A stretch of 64,000 nucleotides of DNA from Bursaphelenchus xylophilus (lineage: Eukaryota; Nematoda; Chromadorea; Rhabditida; Aphelenchoididae), in assembly GCA_904066235.2 (NCBI GenBank), contig CAJFCV020000001.1, positions 62,001-126,000 of the forward strand. The letters run 5' to 3'. The stretch's first letter is position 1, and each line of letters starts with the position of its first letter. This document shows positions 11,101 through 21,777 of this stretch, in pieces. The position numbers were made by a program, and so were the translations under genes. The notes under the pieces were generated by a model. The model saw only the letters and a list, made by a program, of their open reading frames with translations, did no database searches and was not told the origin of the DNA.

Positions 11101-11766
11101 TCGCATCGGTTCGCCGTTGTGTCTCTCGAAGAACGCTTTGTTTGTAGAAATAATAAGATTGAACGGGTCCTAGGATAGCCTATCTCCTATTTTGAGGCAT
11201 TTTACATGTTCTCGCATCAATAATATCTAGATAAAAGTTAAGGATGTTCGTTTTTGCCGCAAACTTTGGTCTTTTACAATAACAATTATGTGTTGACCCG
11301 AAGTCGTCGACCCGGAAAGTCGGGATTCGAAATTCTCTACTACTGTTGATCGAGCTAATTTTGGGTGTCCCCGCAAAGTTATCCTGGAAAAATACATTGC
11401 AATTTCACCCCACTTAGCGTCTAAATCAAGACCTCCCGCAGGGCACTTTCTTAAAATTTTTTTTCAAATGTTACCGTATAGGCTCGGATTGCCCAAATAC
11501 AATCCGTTTCGAAGATGGTAGTACTGTGGGTTGTACAAGTTGTATGCCTGCTGAGTGTAGGTGGTTGAGTTGTAATTTGAAAGTGGGAATTCTGAAAAAA
11601 CATTTTTATAATAGGATGTTTTTGCTGAATTATAAACACATACATACGTCCAAACGCTTGCATATCAATATGAAAAATGGTTCAAAAACTTACCTTGAGA
11701 CATGGTCATACTGGGTGCTGCTGGATCCGAAATCTCAGTCCACTCTGGTTTTGTGTCCTCAGGCAT
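8116..11766 (-). CDS. eya: Eyes absent (EYA) homologue with altered catalytic motifs, 422 aa
   Basis: Eight minus-strand exons (11694-11766, 11475-11591, 10869-10981, 10691-10805, 9487-9854, 9383-9446, 8699-9036, 8116-8196) splice in phase to 422 aa. Residues 25-101 hold 14 tyrosines, as expected for the EYA transactivation region. Residues ~157-422 align with the EYA domain: YKRVFIWELDE, MKRIYNQYRANISGLLG, VENIYSAARND and LNLAVWQIRD, corresponding to the family's VFVWDLDET, VKEIYNTYKNNVGGLLG, IENIYSATKIG and MPFWRI. EYA is a HAD-type tyrosine phosphatase and SIX-family coactivator. Here the nucleophile Asp of DLDET is Glu164 and the following Thr is Leu168; the GDG motif before the C-terminus reads TANPET. 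The fold seems kept and catalysis probably lost, so a coactivator-only role is inferred. Confidence 0.88.
8429..8683. mobile_element. Palindromic MITE with TA duplication (Tc1/mariner-like) in last eya intron
   Basis: Two ~125 bp arms are near-perfect inverted copies around a centre at about 8556. Outer ends read CAGTGGGTGACCTGATCC on the left and, reverse-complemented, TAGTGGAGGACCTGATCC on the right. TA dinucleotides flank both ends (8427-8428, 8684-8685). TA target sites and CAGTG-type tips fit Tc1/mariner-derived foldback elements. No transposase is present. Confidence 0.75.
10290..10376 (-). pseudogene. tRNA-like relic (Ser/Leu type II resemblance) in eya intron
   Basis: On the minus strand the segment contains TGGCCGAGTGGCTAGTGCCG, a type II D-arm (box A), then a long variable region and GGGTTCGATTTCCC (box B). 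The acceptor and T-stem pairings are poor (T-stem C-C mismatch), so this is more likely a decayed tRNA or a tRNA-derived SINE head than a working tRNA. The anticodon cannot be set reliably. Confidence 0.5.
10540..10640. repeat. Repeat family B (PIF/Harbinger-like MITE) fragment
   Basis: It contains CTCGCATATATCC, AATTTGTGCCAAGTTTCACC and GCGTCGCGAGTGGAATACTTCC. This is the same right-end order as the intact family B copies at 13965-14413 and 16332-16779, diverged at the tip. Confidence 0.65.
11045..11345 (+). repeat. Dispersed repeat family A copy
   Basis: It shares GTCAACGATACTATGGATCG, CTATTTTGAGGCATTTTACA, AATAATATCTAGATAAAAGT and TTTGCCGCAAACTTTGGTC with the other family A copies. It lies in an eya intron between the exons at 10981 and 11475. 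Confidence 0.75.
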
Positions 11767-13964
11767 CTAAATCGACGCACAATTCAAAATTGAAAAAAAG
11801 CCAACTCGAAATTATATGAAATAAAAGAAATCGGGAATTGAAAAAAAACAAACTGTACATATTTATTAATACTATTATTAAACAAATCAAGAGTCAAAGA
11901 ATCTCCAAAGCAGTCCAAAAAAATTTCGGCCAATCGTTGGGATTGGCGGGAACGCTGGGAATGTGTCTTGCGCCCACTAATTAGGCTCCTCAAAAGTGGG
12001 GAAGCGACAAAATCCGGGCGGAAATATGAGATTTTTACGGAATTATTCGCCAAGAATGCTTATAACGGCTTAATGAGGGAGGCGGAGCGCGGGTTACTGT
12101 AGACAAAATGCGAAATATTTGGCTGTTTTGGTGGTGGAAAAAAGTTTTGCGGAGGAAATTTACTGTACACTCCAATTTTTTCGAAGTTTAAGTATTACAA
12201 CTCAAGTCCGAGTCCCTAGAAGCGTGATGTAACGGTAAAATCCGCAAAAGCAAGTTGTATTAGAGTTCAGAAAATTGAAATTGAATATTATTTTTCGCCG
12301 AAAAAAAGTTTTTTTCCACATCAAACTGGCAAAGACATGACCAGAAGGCTCTCCGCGTCTCTGTCCGCCGCAAAGACACTATAAATATGCCCAAAACGTT
12401 TGTGAAATTAAAAAAAAATTATTGTCACACTTGGAGTACTTCCCTTGTAAGTTCTGACCCCTAGGCCTCGGAAATTTCCATAGTATACCAACTCGGAATC
12501 TCGGACACGCCTTGGAAAGTATTGACCGCGATTTTTGCCAAGCCTCAGCAGTATATATATATGACTCTAGTCCGCCAAAATATAGCCCCCCTTGAACTTG
12601 TTGCGTCCATCTCTATGAATCCCTTAAATTCCGTCTCCTCTTGGCCAGGTGTGACCGCGCATTGCGCAAGGAGGGATGGAGTTTGGGATGACTTCAAGGG
12701 TTCGGCTCTTTTCTAACGCTTATTGACTTCCGCTTCATTTAAGGATTAATTCCTTTGCGGTCAGTTAATTATCAAACCGTCTGTGGGTAAACATAGATGA
12801 GCTATCGGAGTAGGGTTTGAGCAAGGGTTGGAAAAACTTTTTGGCGTCGCATACTTGCAGTGATTTGAAAATAATCCTTAACTTTTATTATAAATACGAC
12901 AATAAAGCCGTCTTGTAATTATTCGATCGTAAAAAAACCGGATATTGGGCAAATTGGTTGTTAAAAAAAATTTTTGCGTACAAGATGGCTTTATTATCGT
13001 TTTTATAAGGCGAGAATTAATTTTAAAGGCACTGCGAACGTGCTAATGATTCCAGCTCCCCTTTGTTTTGTCTCTAAATTTGGGAAAATTGCGCATATTA
13101 ATTTAGACCTTACGTAATCGGCGATTTGCTCTTCCGATTGACCCCAAAATCGTCCATCATTTTCGGCGCTCTCTTCTCGTCCCCCCGCTCTCTCGCTGGA
13201 TCTGCCGTTTTATCCGAAAATCAGCTGGATGAAAACAAAAACAACTATACTGTAATTACCAGTTTATTGAAGACGAAAGGAGGCACACCTGTCGTTGCAG
13301 AGAGTTTTGCTATGAACTCTATTGTAGAGAACCCTTACTCCAAGAAAGCCTGGACTTAGCAAACAAGACGATACTAAGCACCGTGGAATCCCCGAAACAA
13401 CAGCAAACATAAAATCCACAAAATTACACAAGAGTTGCATAAAGCAGCCGGTTATAAACGTCTTTATTTTTTTATAAAATCCCCTTTCTCAGCATTTCTC
13501 TGTCCATATTCCGTTTCTCTAGCACCCTCCCGCTTTCCCGCCAACTTCGACGGCTTTCATTCCGAAAATTCAAGACCGCCGGAAATTCGAGCCCATCCCC
13601 AGGAGCGTCGAATTACCTGTGAGGGAGATGCAAGGAGACGCTAAAAGCCTGTGCACTGTGCGAGCACTGGCCGAGATAGACGGAGCGGTTTTACATAAAA
13701 TACGCAATGAATTTTCGGATTGTCGTCGTATGCATAGCGGGGGCTAGGAGAAGGCTTAGATAGGAGATATAATAAGATTGATCGAGTCCTATTATAGCTT
13801 ATCACCTATTTTGAGGCACTTTACAGGTACTCACATCAATAATATCTAAATAAAAGTGACGGATCTTCGTTTTTTGCAGCAGTTTGAGCTGACCCGAACC
13901 GGCGTCAACCCGAAAAGTCTGGACGCGGTCGTACGCACCTTGCAAAAGTTCACTTTCTCATTAA
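11767..13964. other. Region upstream of eya with no gene recognised
   Basis: This stretch probably contains eya regulatory DNA. It holds a short inverted pair at ~12897-12918 and ~12980-13000 (CAATAAAGCCGTCTTGTA against TACAAGATGGCTTTAT), a family B right-end fragment at about 12425-12455, and a family A copy at ~13690-13925. Open frames at 12.5-12.7 and 13.1-13.6 kb have no splice or family support. Confidence 0.5.
13690..13925 (+). repeat. Dispersed repeat family A copy
   Basis: It contains AATAATAAGATTGATCGAGTC-like sequence, TATTTTGAGGCACTTTACAG, AATAATATCTAAATAAAAGT and a TTTGAGCTGACCCGAACC tail, in the same order as the longer copy at 7085-7575. The middle segment is missing. Confidence 0.7.
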
Positions 13965-14413
13965 CAAGGGAAGTACCCCAAGTGCGACGCTCAGATTTTC
14001 TTTAAATTTTGCAAACACGTCGGGAATAGACTAAATATCAATTCCTGAAAGTTTTAGCTCGCGCTTTGCAGGCGCCGCCGAGATATCGGACGATTTATGC
14101 CGCCGAGAGAGCACGCTAATCGTGGAGAGCGGTCAGGGAGAAAAACGTTTTTTGGCCATAACTTTGGCAGTTTCGTGCGGAAAATTTTGATTTTTTGTAG
14201 AAACATTATTCTTTACGGTAGAAATAGGCATGAAACTTTTCGTGCCGAAATTCGGCAAAAAGTCCTAAATTTTCGCTGACTTTCGATTTAAAAATCTTGG
14301 TTGTTTCTGCAAAGCGCGAGCTAGGATTCTCGCATATATCTTAGAAAAAATTATTCTAAATTTGTGCCAAGTTTCATGAAAATCTGAGCGTCGCACTTGG
14401 GGTACTTCCCCTG
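13965..14413. mobile_element. Intact 449 bp MITE, family B (PIF/Harbinger-like)
   Basis: It starts CAAGGGAAGTACCCCAAGTG and ends with the inverted counterpart CACTTGGGGTACTTCCCCTG. TAA flanks both sides (13962-13964 and 14414-14416). The interior reads as AT-rich non-coding DNA with TCTCGGCGGCGCC-type stretches in related copies. The 3-bp TNA duplication and long TIRs suggest a PIF/Harbinger-derived MITE. No transposase is encoded. Confidence 0.8.
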
Positions 14414-14589
14414 TAAGTAGATTACAAAAAAATCTTATTTTTGGCCGACCTCAAACCCCTTAAAAGAAATTTTATTTTATTACTGAAAATGGCAGTTTGA
14501 GGCATGAAAATATTGCAATTGCAATCCATCGTAGATTAAAATATTACACAATTTGTTACATTATTATGAACCTCTAAGAATTATCCAGC

Positions 14590-14675
14590 CAGCGAAGTAC
14601 CCCGTGCGCAACGCTCAGTTCTTGTGGAAAGTTTAATCAGAATCCGAGCGTCGAACCTGGAGTACTTACGCCATG
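14590..14675. repeat. Short family B end-to-end remnant
   Basis: A left tip (CGAAGTACCCCGTGCGCAACG) and a right tip (GAGCGTCGAACCTGGAGTACTT) lie about 50 bp apart. This is consistent with an internally deleted family B element next to the last exon of the four-helix membrane gene. Confidence 0.55.
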
Positions 14676-14767
14676 AAACAAATTTTGAAAATTTCGATGA
14701 GAAAAAATTTGCACATAAAAAAATTCTGAGAGAATATTCAAATTAACGAGATTTGAACTTGATATTT

Positions 14768-16886
14768 CTATGCGTTGTTGATTAGAGGAGCGTCGTAGGG
14801 ATAGATGTCGCCAGCATCCGGCGACCCACCGTAGGCTTTGTCGTTTTCCGGCGCAATATACCAATCGTTGGCGTTGTAGGCGGCGCCGCCGAAACGGATG
14901 TCGCGCTTCTGCTCTTCCAGCTGTTTGTAGGCCCTAAGGTGTCTGCAAGAAAAGGACTGTCTTAAAGCGCACGAAAAAACTGTTTTGAAGACCGGACTAT
15001 CTGCTTACTTGTACAGTTTCCAAATAATGTAAAGGAAGAAACATTCCAGGATCGCCACGGCCAGGTAAACGATGATAATCCAGACGCCGAGGACGCGAGT
15101 GGCTGAAAAATGGGGCAAATCAAATTTGATCATATGCGACTTTAATATAACTCCAAATTATGCCTTCAAGAATTAAAATTTAGAGAAAATCTGAGCGTTG
15201 CACTTGTGGTACTTCCCGTGTTAGCGGACGTGTTTTTTAGTTTGTACATATATACCTGACACGAAAGCCACCACTTTTACCGTGCCCGCGGGTGGAACAT
15301 GAGCTAAGGAGAAATGAAGAGAGCGGTCAGAAAAGAGCATCAGATTTGTTCAGCGGTTTTGCAGAAAAGCTGATTTGAAAGATTTTCCCACATTTATAGG
15401 GCAAAGAAAAATCGCCGTTTTTTTGCGAAGCTGGGACTAAAAAGATCGTTTTACAAAAGGTTTTTACATTCACCAACGACGCGTCAACGCCGCAGTGTGC
15501 AAATTATCAGGGCTTTTTGCGCCCTGTAAAGTAAACCTTACAGGAATCGCTCATATGAAAGCCGCCATGCCCAAGAAGCCGTCGAATTCCGCGGTACTCT
15601 CCCAAAATCAGTAGAATCGCCGTGACCAGCGCCACAATAAACAAGAACAGAATCAAAAAGATTTGAGCGCTGAGATGCGGCAACAGCCAGCGCGGCTTCT
15701 CCTTCTGAATGGCGTAGAACAGGATGGCGATGGCGATGAGGATGATTATAATGCTGATGATTCCTGCAAGTCAGATATTTGTATGGCAAATGAGGCAAGG
15801 AACAAGTAGCCTTTGCTATTCATGAACATACCAACAACGAACCAAAAGAAGTAGGACATTCCGAAAAGATGAAAGTTGCGGAAAAGGCCGTAAACCGCCA
15901 GAATACAGAGGAGAATCTCCACCAACCCAACGACATAGCCGGCTGTCTGGAAAAAGGTATTCAAACAAAGATACAACCGAGACTTTTGGCTCGAAAATTG
16001 GCCAAGACTTGAAAGTTTTAGTGATTTTATACACAAAAAAGTTCAGCGCTATTTCGACCGCATAAAACAAGTTTTTGCAAAAAAATAATTTTTCCGAGCG
16101 TTTTCTGCCCGCATTTGGCGTACTCTCTCGGCAGTAAAGGTTGTTGAATGTCTCGACTGCTCTTGCAATGCGCGAGCTGAAAATTTCAAGACTTGCCTAC
16201 GGCAAACTCTGCAAAATCAAAAGAAAGATTGGCTGTTGCGCTCGAGGCAGTTGTCAGCAAAATCTGCAGCAGATGTTACAGAATTCAATGGCTTAGGAGG
16301 CTGGTCCAGGTTTGTGAGTAGAATATATTCACAGGGGAACTACCCCAAGTGCGACGCTCAGATTTTGATGAAACTTGGCACAAATTTAGATTTTTTTTCT
16401 AAAAAATATGCGAGAATCCTAACTAGCGCTTTGCAGAAACAACCGAGATTTTTAGATCGAAAGTTGGCGAAATTTTAACACTTTTTGTTGAATTTTGGCA
16501 CGAAAAGTTTCATGCCTATTTCTACCATAGAGAGTAATGTTTCCACAAAAAATCAATTTTTTCCGCCCGAAACTGGCAAAGTTATGGCCAAAAAGTGTTT
16601 TTCTCTTTGACCGCTCCCCGTGTTTAGCGTACTCTCTCGGCGACAAAAATCGTTCAATATCTCGACGGCGCTTGCAAAGAGCGAGCTAAAACTTTCAGGA
16701 ATTGATATTTAATCTATGCCCGACGTGTGTGCAAAATTTAAAGAAAATCTGAGCGTCGCACTAGGGGTACTTCCCTTGTCAATTGTGATATGACGCGAAA
16801 CCTCATCTATGGCCTACCTTTAAATTGCAACAGCAAATTCGATTGGGAGTCGTCTCCTCCGGCTCTTTTTTCGCTTTGGCGACCAT
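14768..16886 (-). CDS. Four-helix membrane protein, LAPTM/DUF7027-like, 240 aa
   Basis: Six exons (16818-16886, 15832-15946, 15542-15763, 15256-15303, 15009-15102, 14768-14942) join in phase to give 240 aa. The start MVAKAKKEPEETTPNRICCCNL has a CCC cluster, possibly palmitoylated. Hydrophobic segments follow: VGLVEILLCILAVYGLF, ISIIIILIAIAILFYAI, IFLILFLFIVALVTAILLI and VWIIIVYLAVAILECFFLYI. The tail is Tyr/Asp/Pro-rich (DIYPYDAPLI), with possible sorting motifs. The layout resembles nematode four-pass lysosomal-associated (LAPTM-type) proteins, but the assignment rests on topology. Intron 1 contains two copies of MITE family B. Confidence 0.78.
15955..16215. repeat. Diverged family B copy in intron 1 of the four-helix gene
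   Basis: It carries ACAACCGAGACTTTTGGCTC, CGTACTCTCTCGGCAGTAAA, GTTGAATGTCTCGACTGC and ATGCGCGAGCTGAAAATTTC. These match the internal order of the intact copy at 16332-16779 with moderate divergence. Confidence 0.65.
16332..16779. mobile_element. Intact 448 bp MITE, family B (PIF/Harbinger-like)
   Basis: The ends CAGGGGAACTACCCCAAGTG and CACTAGGGGTACTTCCCTTG are inverted copies. TCA flanks both sides (16329-16331, 16780-16782). The element lies in intron 1 of the four-helix membrane gene. Its interior matches the copies at 13965 and 55693. Confidence 0.8.
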
Positions 16887-18623
16887 CTCTCTAAAAATGA
16901 AACTAAATTTGTTTGTGGTTCCAGTTAATTAACGCGTTGGGATGAATTACACACAAAAAAACGGAGCCGCCGTAAATTACATAAATGAATCCGGAGGTTT
17001 TAAAAAATAAAAATATTTGTCTTTTGCCCGTAAAGTGTGCAAAGTTTAAGTAAATTTTTAGCGTTGCAATTGGGGTGCTTCCGTTGTTAGTCAAATAGTA
17101 AATGCCAATCCTGTGAAAAGACCGTCTTCAAAATTTCTCGAAAGTTTCAAAAATTCATTTTCTACGCTTGCAAGTTTCGGGAATGCGAAAGCAATCTGGG
17201 AAATAAAAAAACAGACGTAATATCATAATAACAATCGAAAAAATCGCATCGGAATTCCTCCTCGGGGCCCCCAAGAAGCCGGACGGAATCATTTCGAGAA
17301 CGAAAAAAGTAAAAGAAAGCGAAGAGATCGTTCCATGCCCTGAAGGCCCACCACGCCTGTTCAGCCTCCCACCCGTGGCCCCAGGCGATTTTTCCGTGCC
17401 AAATGTTCTCTCGGCCTCAATCGAACACACTCCTCGCTTGTTGGGGCTTTGTATGTTGGCAAAAAAAAAATCTGGACAAAGCCGAATGAACTGAAGGATG
17501 AAAAATTCATCGTACAGTGCAAAATCGATATTGCCAAATTTTACAAAGACTGCAATAACCGGAGGGTGTTCTACAAAGCTTGTAACATAAAAACACGAGT
17601 TTTTGTCAAAGATTGAATCTTTACAATAAGAGGCCACAGAGGTCTGTTTAAAAATATTTTTGCTGACATTGAGTGGTTTTTTGTGCAAGAATTGCTCTTC
17701 CCGCTTTCAGTAGAGCATGCATTTTTCACATCAGAAATTATTTTTGACATAAGCGTCAAAATTATTTTTCGCATAAGGGATACTACGCAGATTACTGGAA
17801 GAAAGTCGTAATTCTAATCGAAAAACGTCGGCTTCCCGGCGAAGTGGTTGCCCGCAAGTAATCGCCCGTTTTTGACCCAAGGTTTCCAAAAACAGTAAGT
17901 TTTGCGAATCCAAATTTACACTTCTTGTCACAAAAAATCTCAAGCTAGCCGACGTATCCCCACGTATCGGCATAGATCTCTTTTTCAATCTCCGTGTCCA
18001 TTTCTCGTAAAAAACGTTTCTCAAGCCCTTCTTTTCGATTCCATTGCATTTCCGTTCCGCAAAAAAAAACGCGAACAAAAAATATTACTTTATACAATTA
18101 AAAGCGGGGAGAAAACAATCTTTAAGCAGGCGGCCGAAAAAGTGATTTGTCCATGTGGCTAGTGGAAAGGTGGTTTCAAGAAAAATAGATCAGATTTTGT
18201 GTAATAAAAGCCAGTCAAATTTTGCACTTCCGAAAGAAAACGGGGTTTATGAAAAGTGAGCTGGAAATGTCATTTATGAATGTCACTTGGGGAGTGTCGT
18301 AGGACGACTTTTTGAGGTTTTTTGCATCATAATTGTCGCGGAGATCGCTAGCAAATATTTAAAATATGAGATCTATAAAGTGTAAATAAGAAAAGTTTGT
18401 AGTTTGAACGCCGGTTTAGCCAATTCATCATAAATTCGCGTAATAAACCTAGTTTTTTTCGCTGAAGTTTTAACTTAAAAATCCTATTTTTTTGTTTAAA
18501 ACTTTGCACGAAAAATTATATTACTACATACATATAATTTTTTGATACGATTTTTTTCATCATCAACTTCTCCGTTAGTAATTTTATTGTCAAATATTCA
18601 ACGAACAAAGATAAATAGTCAGT
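16887..18623. other. Intergenic region with no gene recognised
   Basis: Minus-strand frames at 17155-17688 and 17731-18078 look like chance ORFs. A family B tip occurs at 17030-17092. At ~17800-17870 a 'GTAATTCTAATCGAAAAACG' plus 'GTTGCCCGCAAG' segment recurs near 23770-23830 and 53810-53880, marking another low-copy dispersed repeat. Confidence 0.5.
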
Positions 18624-19568
18624 CTAGATCATGATAGATTCGTCCTTGTGTTTCGGGTCTTGCTTTAGATCCACCCTCATGTCCATGCGAGATTCCTCTC
18701 TTTTGGGTTCTTCTTTGGACGGCGATTGGGTCTTTTCCACTTGAAGATCGGGTCTGGCCATAGTTTCAGCGGTCCGACAGTCGACCGTCTTGACCTCATT
18801 GGTTTGGGAGTCGGACTGAAAATAGGAATGGTTTCGTGCTCTGATTAGACATGGCTTTGGGGCCGGACTGGGCCGGGCCCAGCGAGTTTGGAATTCCAAT
18901 TACCTTATCTTTTTTAAAACAGTTAACTGTGGGTTTGATAAAGAAATACGAAATCAAGATCGTCGCTCCCAGAAACGTGATATTGAACAGCGTTCAGGAG
19001 GCGTACGTGACCGGTAAAGGCGATCGAATTCCGACTAATAACTATGATGAGAATTATCTCCAAGCACTCAGTGTTGTCTTGCATGCAATTTGAGGCCGTG
19101 AAGGAGTGGGAGAAATTAATACATATAATCATTTTTCTAGATACACCCCAAACTGGTTCTCGCCACTTACCATTGGGAATGCGGGCACGCGCACACACGG
19201 AACGTCATCCATTTGCTGCGCTGTCTTGGTGGAACAGGCAGTGACCACCTCTTTCGGCGCCTTCTTTCCGCAGAAGATCTCGCTCAACGTCTCGTTCTGA
19301 TATCGTACTCGGTAGAACAACGAGATGGCAGCAAGTGCTACCAGCACCAAATAGAAGAGTCCAATGCACGCTGAAGCGCAATCATTTTTATTTATTAAAA
19401 GTTACAAGACTCTTGAAAAACACATCTTGTCTTACCAATCGATATCCATAACCCCAACACTTTCTGCTCCTTGCTCAATGCGGGTGGTTTCGTGGATTCA
19501 GTGCCGTAAGACGTAGTAAATAATTCAGTTGAGGCCGTAGAATTAGTCGTAGAATTATCAACGTCCAT
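18624..19568 (-). CDS. Unrecognised single-pass membrane protein, 174 aa
   Basis: Three exons (19436-19568, 19171-19370, 18624-18815) splice in phase. The N-terminal ~40 residues are Ser/Thr-rich with N-x-S/T sites (DNSTTNST). One strong membrane helix follows (VLGLWISIACIGLFYLVLVA and AAISLFY). After a short Cys-containing segment (CSTKTAQQMDDVPCV) there is a long charged Lys/Glu/Asp tail ending DESIMI. Without a cleaved signal peptide the N-terminus would be outside if type III. Intron 2 carries an antisense secreted-protein pseudogene and a GC-rich transposon scrap. No family was recognised. Confidence 0.72.
18848..18892. repeat. Fragment of the TAGACATGGC GC-rich hAT-like element
   Basis: The TAGACATGGCTTTGGGGCCG tip is followed by GGCCGGGCCC, matching the left end of the complete element at 48025-48628. 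Similar scraps lie at ~22993-23040 and ~23543-23640. Confidence 0.65.
18905..19135 (+). pseudogene. Broken copy of the small secreted family, exon 2
   Basis: The translation LIKKYEIKIVAPRN, then EAYVTGKGDRI, is clearly homologous to exon 2 of the minus-strand gene at 19755-20468. Past about 19038 the similarity continues only in another frame (RIISKHSVLSCMQFEAV), so it is frameshifted. It lies in inverted orientation inside the intron of the single-pass membrane gene, about 620 bp from its closest relative. Confidence 0.8.
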
Positions 19569-19754
19569 TCAAAATTTTAGGACAGTCGAATGGAGAATCG
19601 ACCGGTCGAGAGATGTGGGTGAAATAAAAAAAATAGAATTTCTTCATACGTGCCTGTTCGATATCAATCGTTCATCGCAAAACATAAAAACAAATGCATT
19701 TTTTATTGGCTCAAGTGTCCGAAAACAATGTTACATCGCGATGCATCGGAGATA

Positions 19755-20468
19755 TTAGTTTTTACACATGTTCCACTTGTACATCGTCAGGACTCCTTCC
19801 ACTTTGACGGCCTTGAACTGCATGCAAAACGACATCGAGTGCTTGGAGATGATTCTCAACATCGCTTTTACTCGGTACTGCTCGATTCGATCGCCTTTAC
19901 CGGTCACGTAAGCCTCCAGAACACGGTTCAGTCCCACGTTTCCGGGAGCGCTGACTCTGGCTTCGTATTGCTTTATCAAAGCATTGGTTAATTGCTAAAA
20001 GGTAAGGGAATTGGAGTAGGGAAATTTTCGAGGTTCGGCGTTTATATCGGACTTTGGGCGCTACCGCTTTTTCGGTCAGCGACAGTACGGACCAACGACA
20101 CTATGGATCGCATTGGTTCGTCGTTGTATGCATGAGGAAGCTAGGAAAAGGCTTAGAAGAAATAATAAGATTCCTCGGGTCCTATTTTGAGGTATACTCA
20201 CATCAAATGATGTCTAGACAAAAGTCCTTTGTTTTTTGCCGTAAATTTTGGTCTTTTGTATGTTACAATAACCCGAGGTAAAGAAGCTAACGTTAGCGAT
20301 AGCTAATACCGTGGTCTTCCGCAACCGATCACGTTCTACCAGCGGGAACACCTCGCTTATCGCCCTAATCCAACTTACAATAGTCTCCGGGTCATCGGGA
20401 TTCATATAGGTGGGATATTGCGAAAGCACGCCAACAATTAGTAGGAGTGTCAAAACTACAGTCTTCAT
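19755..20468 (-). CDS. Small secreted protein, tandem family member 1 (109 aa)
   Basis: Two exons (20379-20468 and 19755-19994) splice in phase 0. Exon 1 encodes a signal peptide (MKTVVLTLLLIVGVLSQ) and a short linker. Exon 2 encodes ~79 residues with NVGLNRVLEAYVTGKGDRIE, FCMQFKAV and a terminal YKWNMC. The pattern 'L-x-RV-x-EA ... G ... Y ... C ... W-x-C' is loosely cystatin-like, but no QxVxG loop is present, so the fold is only suggested. The intron contains a family A repeat. It shares its upstream region with the next tandem member. Confidence 0.78.
20050..20295 (+). repeat. Dispersed repeat family A copy in intron of secreted gene 1
   Basis: It contains GTCAGCGACAGTACGGACCA, ACTATGGATCGCATTGGTTC, CCTATTTTGAGGTATACTC and ATGTTACAATAACCCGAGG, in family A order. 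Another partial copy sits in the equivalent intron of the next gene. Confidence 0.75.
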
Positions 20469-21093
20469 TGTAAAAATTTAAAGCCGCGAATGGATAGAAA
20501 ATTGATATTTCGGATTTTTAATATTTTCACATTACATCTTCAGCCCGCCTAATGGGCTGATTATTGCTGAAATTTTGAATTTTAAATGGCTAGACGCGAA
20601 ATTACGTTTGATTCGTTTTTGCGATAGTTCCGGCTTTGAAAAGGCGTTGATACTTTTGCGCCGTTTTATCAACAGCCAACTGATTTCTCGAACCTTTTGT
20701 TGCTCAAGCCGTGAAACCGCAACCGCAACTTCAAATTTGCTGCACTGCCCTCTTGAATTCCCCTAAATGCCCACGCCAGAGTCCGCCTGGTCGACCGCAC
20801 TTTGCACTGCGCATTTTCCATTCGGCCTTTTTCACTGCTTTCCAAACATGGCCGCAGAATCTCTGTGGTTCTTCCAGCTTCCCGTAATGTGGTTGCCCGC
20901 AAGTGCGGACCTGCCCAAAACTCCATCCGCGTCCAGCCGTCGAAAAGCGATTTCCAGGGCAAATCCATACGATTACCCCGACAGACTCATAAGCATTCAC
21001 GTCCCCGAAAATGTTTGCTTTTTCAATTTATTACAGCTCCAATCAAGCACGTTATATTAAAAAATTTCTTAAAACCGTTGTAAAGTCGAACTT
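20469..21093. other. Intergenic spacer, part of a tandem duplication
   Basis: The first ~140 bp upstream of gene 1 (ATTTTCACATTACATCTTC, GCCTAATGGGCTGATTATTG) recur almost unchanged upstream of gene 2 at 21778-21920. The block CAACAGCCAACTGATTTCTC to GCACTGCCCTCTTGAAT at ~20672-20757 recurs at ~22099-22185. The duplicated unit therefore spans promoter, gene and 3' flank. Confidence 0.75.
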
Positions 21094-21777
21094 CTAACAC
21101 ATATTCCACGAGTACAAAGTCAGGGTTCCGTCAGAGCGAAGGGCATAAAATCGCGTACAGAAGGTATGTGATCCGTGCATGGTTGTCACAAAGGCTTTGA
21201 TCGTGTACTGTTCGGTCCGGGTTCCTCTTCCCAACACCATCGCTTCCTCCACTCGGTTCAATCGAAGGCTTCCCGGAGCGTTAATTTTGTCTGCGTATTG
21301 CCGCGTCAAATCATTCGCTATTGCCTGAAGGGAAAGATAATTGAAAGGGGAGAGATACAAGTCTCATATCTTCTTCAAATTTTGGGAAAGGATTCTGCAT
21401 AGGTCAATTTTTCGTTTCGTAAAAATTGCAGCTTCGTAAGCAAAGCCCATACGTGGTAACCCGTACCTTTGCTTCTACTTATACATAATCAAACCCACAA
21501 TCACCAAAAATTGCGTATTGTCCGCCAAGCGTCCGCCGAGCATCCAACGGCTTTTCCAGGCCTTGTGGGCACTTTTTACAACCTTTTATAGGCATCCACC
21601 TTCCCTACGCCTCCTAATTGCCGTTTTCCGCAACTGATCACGTTCTGCAAGCGGGAACACCTCGCTTGTCGCACTAATAGGACTTACAGTAGCCTCCGGG
21701 CCATTCGGATCCAGATACATGGGAGATTGCGCAAGCACGCCAACAATTAGCAGGATTATCAAAACTACAGTCTTCAT
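21094..21777 (-). CDS. Small secreted protein, tandem family member 2 (106 aa)
   Basis: Exons 21688-21777 and 21094-21324 splice in phase 0. The signal peptide MKTVVLIILLIVGVLAQ is followed by a proline-containing linker and a 76-residue domain with NAPGSLRLNRVEEAMVLGRG, FCTRFYALRSDG and C-terminal YSWNMC. Member 3 is the closest relative, sharing LTRQYA and VTTMHGS. The product is probably a small extracellular protein. A cystatin-like fold is possible but not shown. The intron carries a partial family A repeat (~21440-21610). Confidence 0.8.
21440..21610 (+). repeat. Partial family A repeat in intron of secreted gene 2
   Basis: GTCCGCCGAGCATCCAACGG, then CTTTTCCAGGCCTTGTGGGC and ACAACCTTTTATAGGCATCC, match the distal part of family A copies at 24745-24887 and 26200-26330. 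Confidence 0.65.

Noticed and set aside
12897..13000. Short inverted pair AATAAAGCCGTCTTGTA / TACAAGATGGCTTTATT as a MITE
   Set aside because: Arms are only ~20 bp with a mismatch, and no target duplication or second copy is seen in the window; too weak to call an element.
17155..17688. 177-codon minus-strand ORF
   Set aside because: The translation lacks any fold signature or splice context and crosses low-complexity tracts; likely chance.
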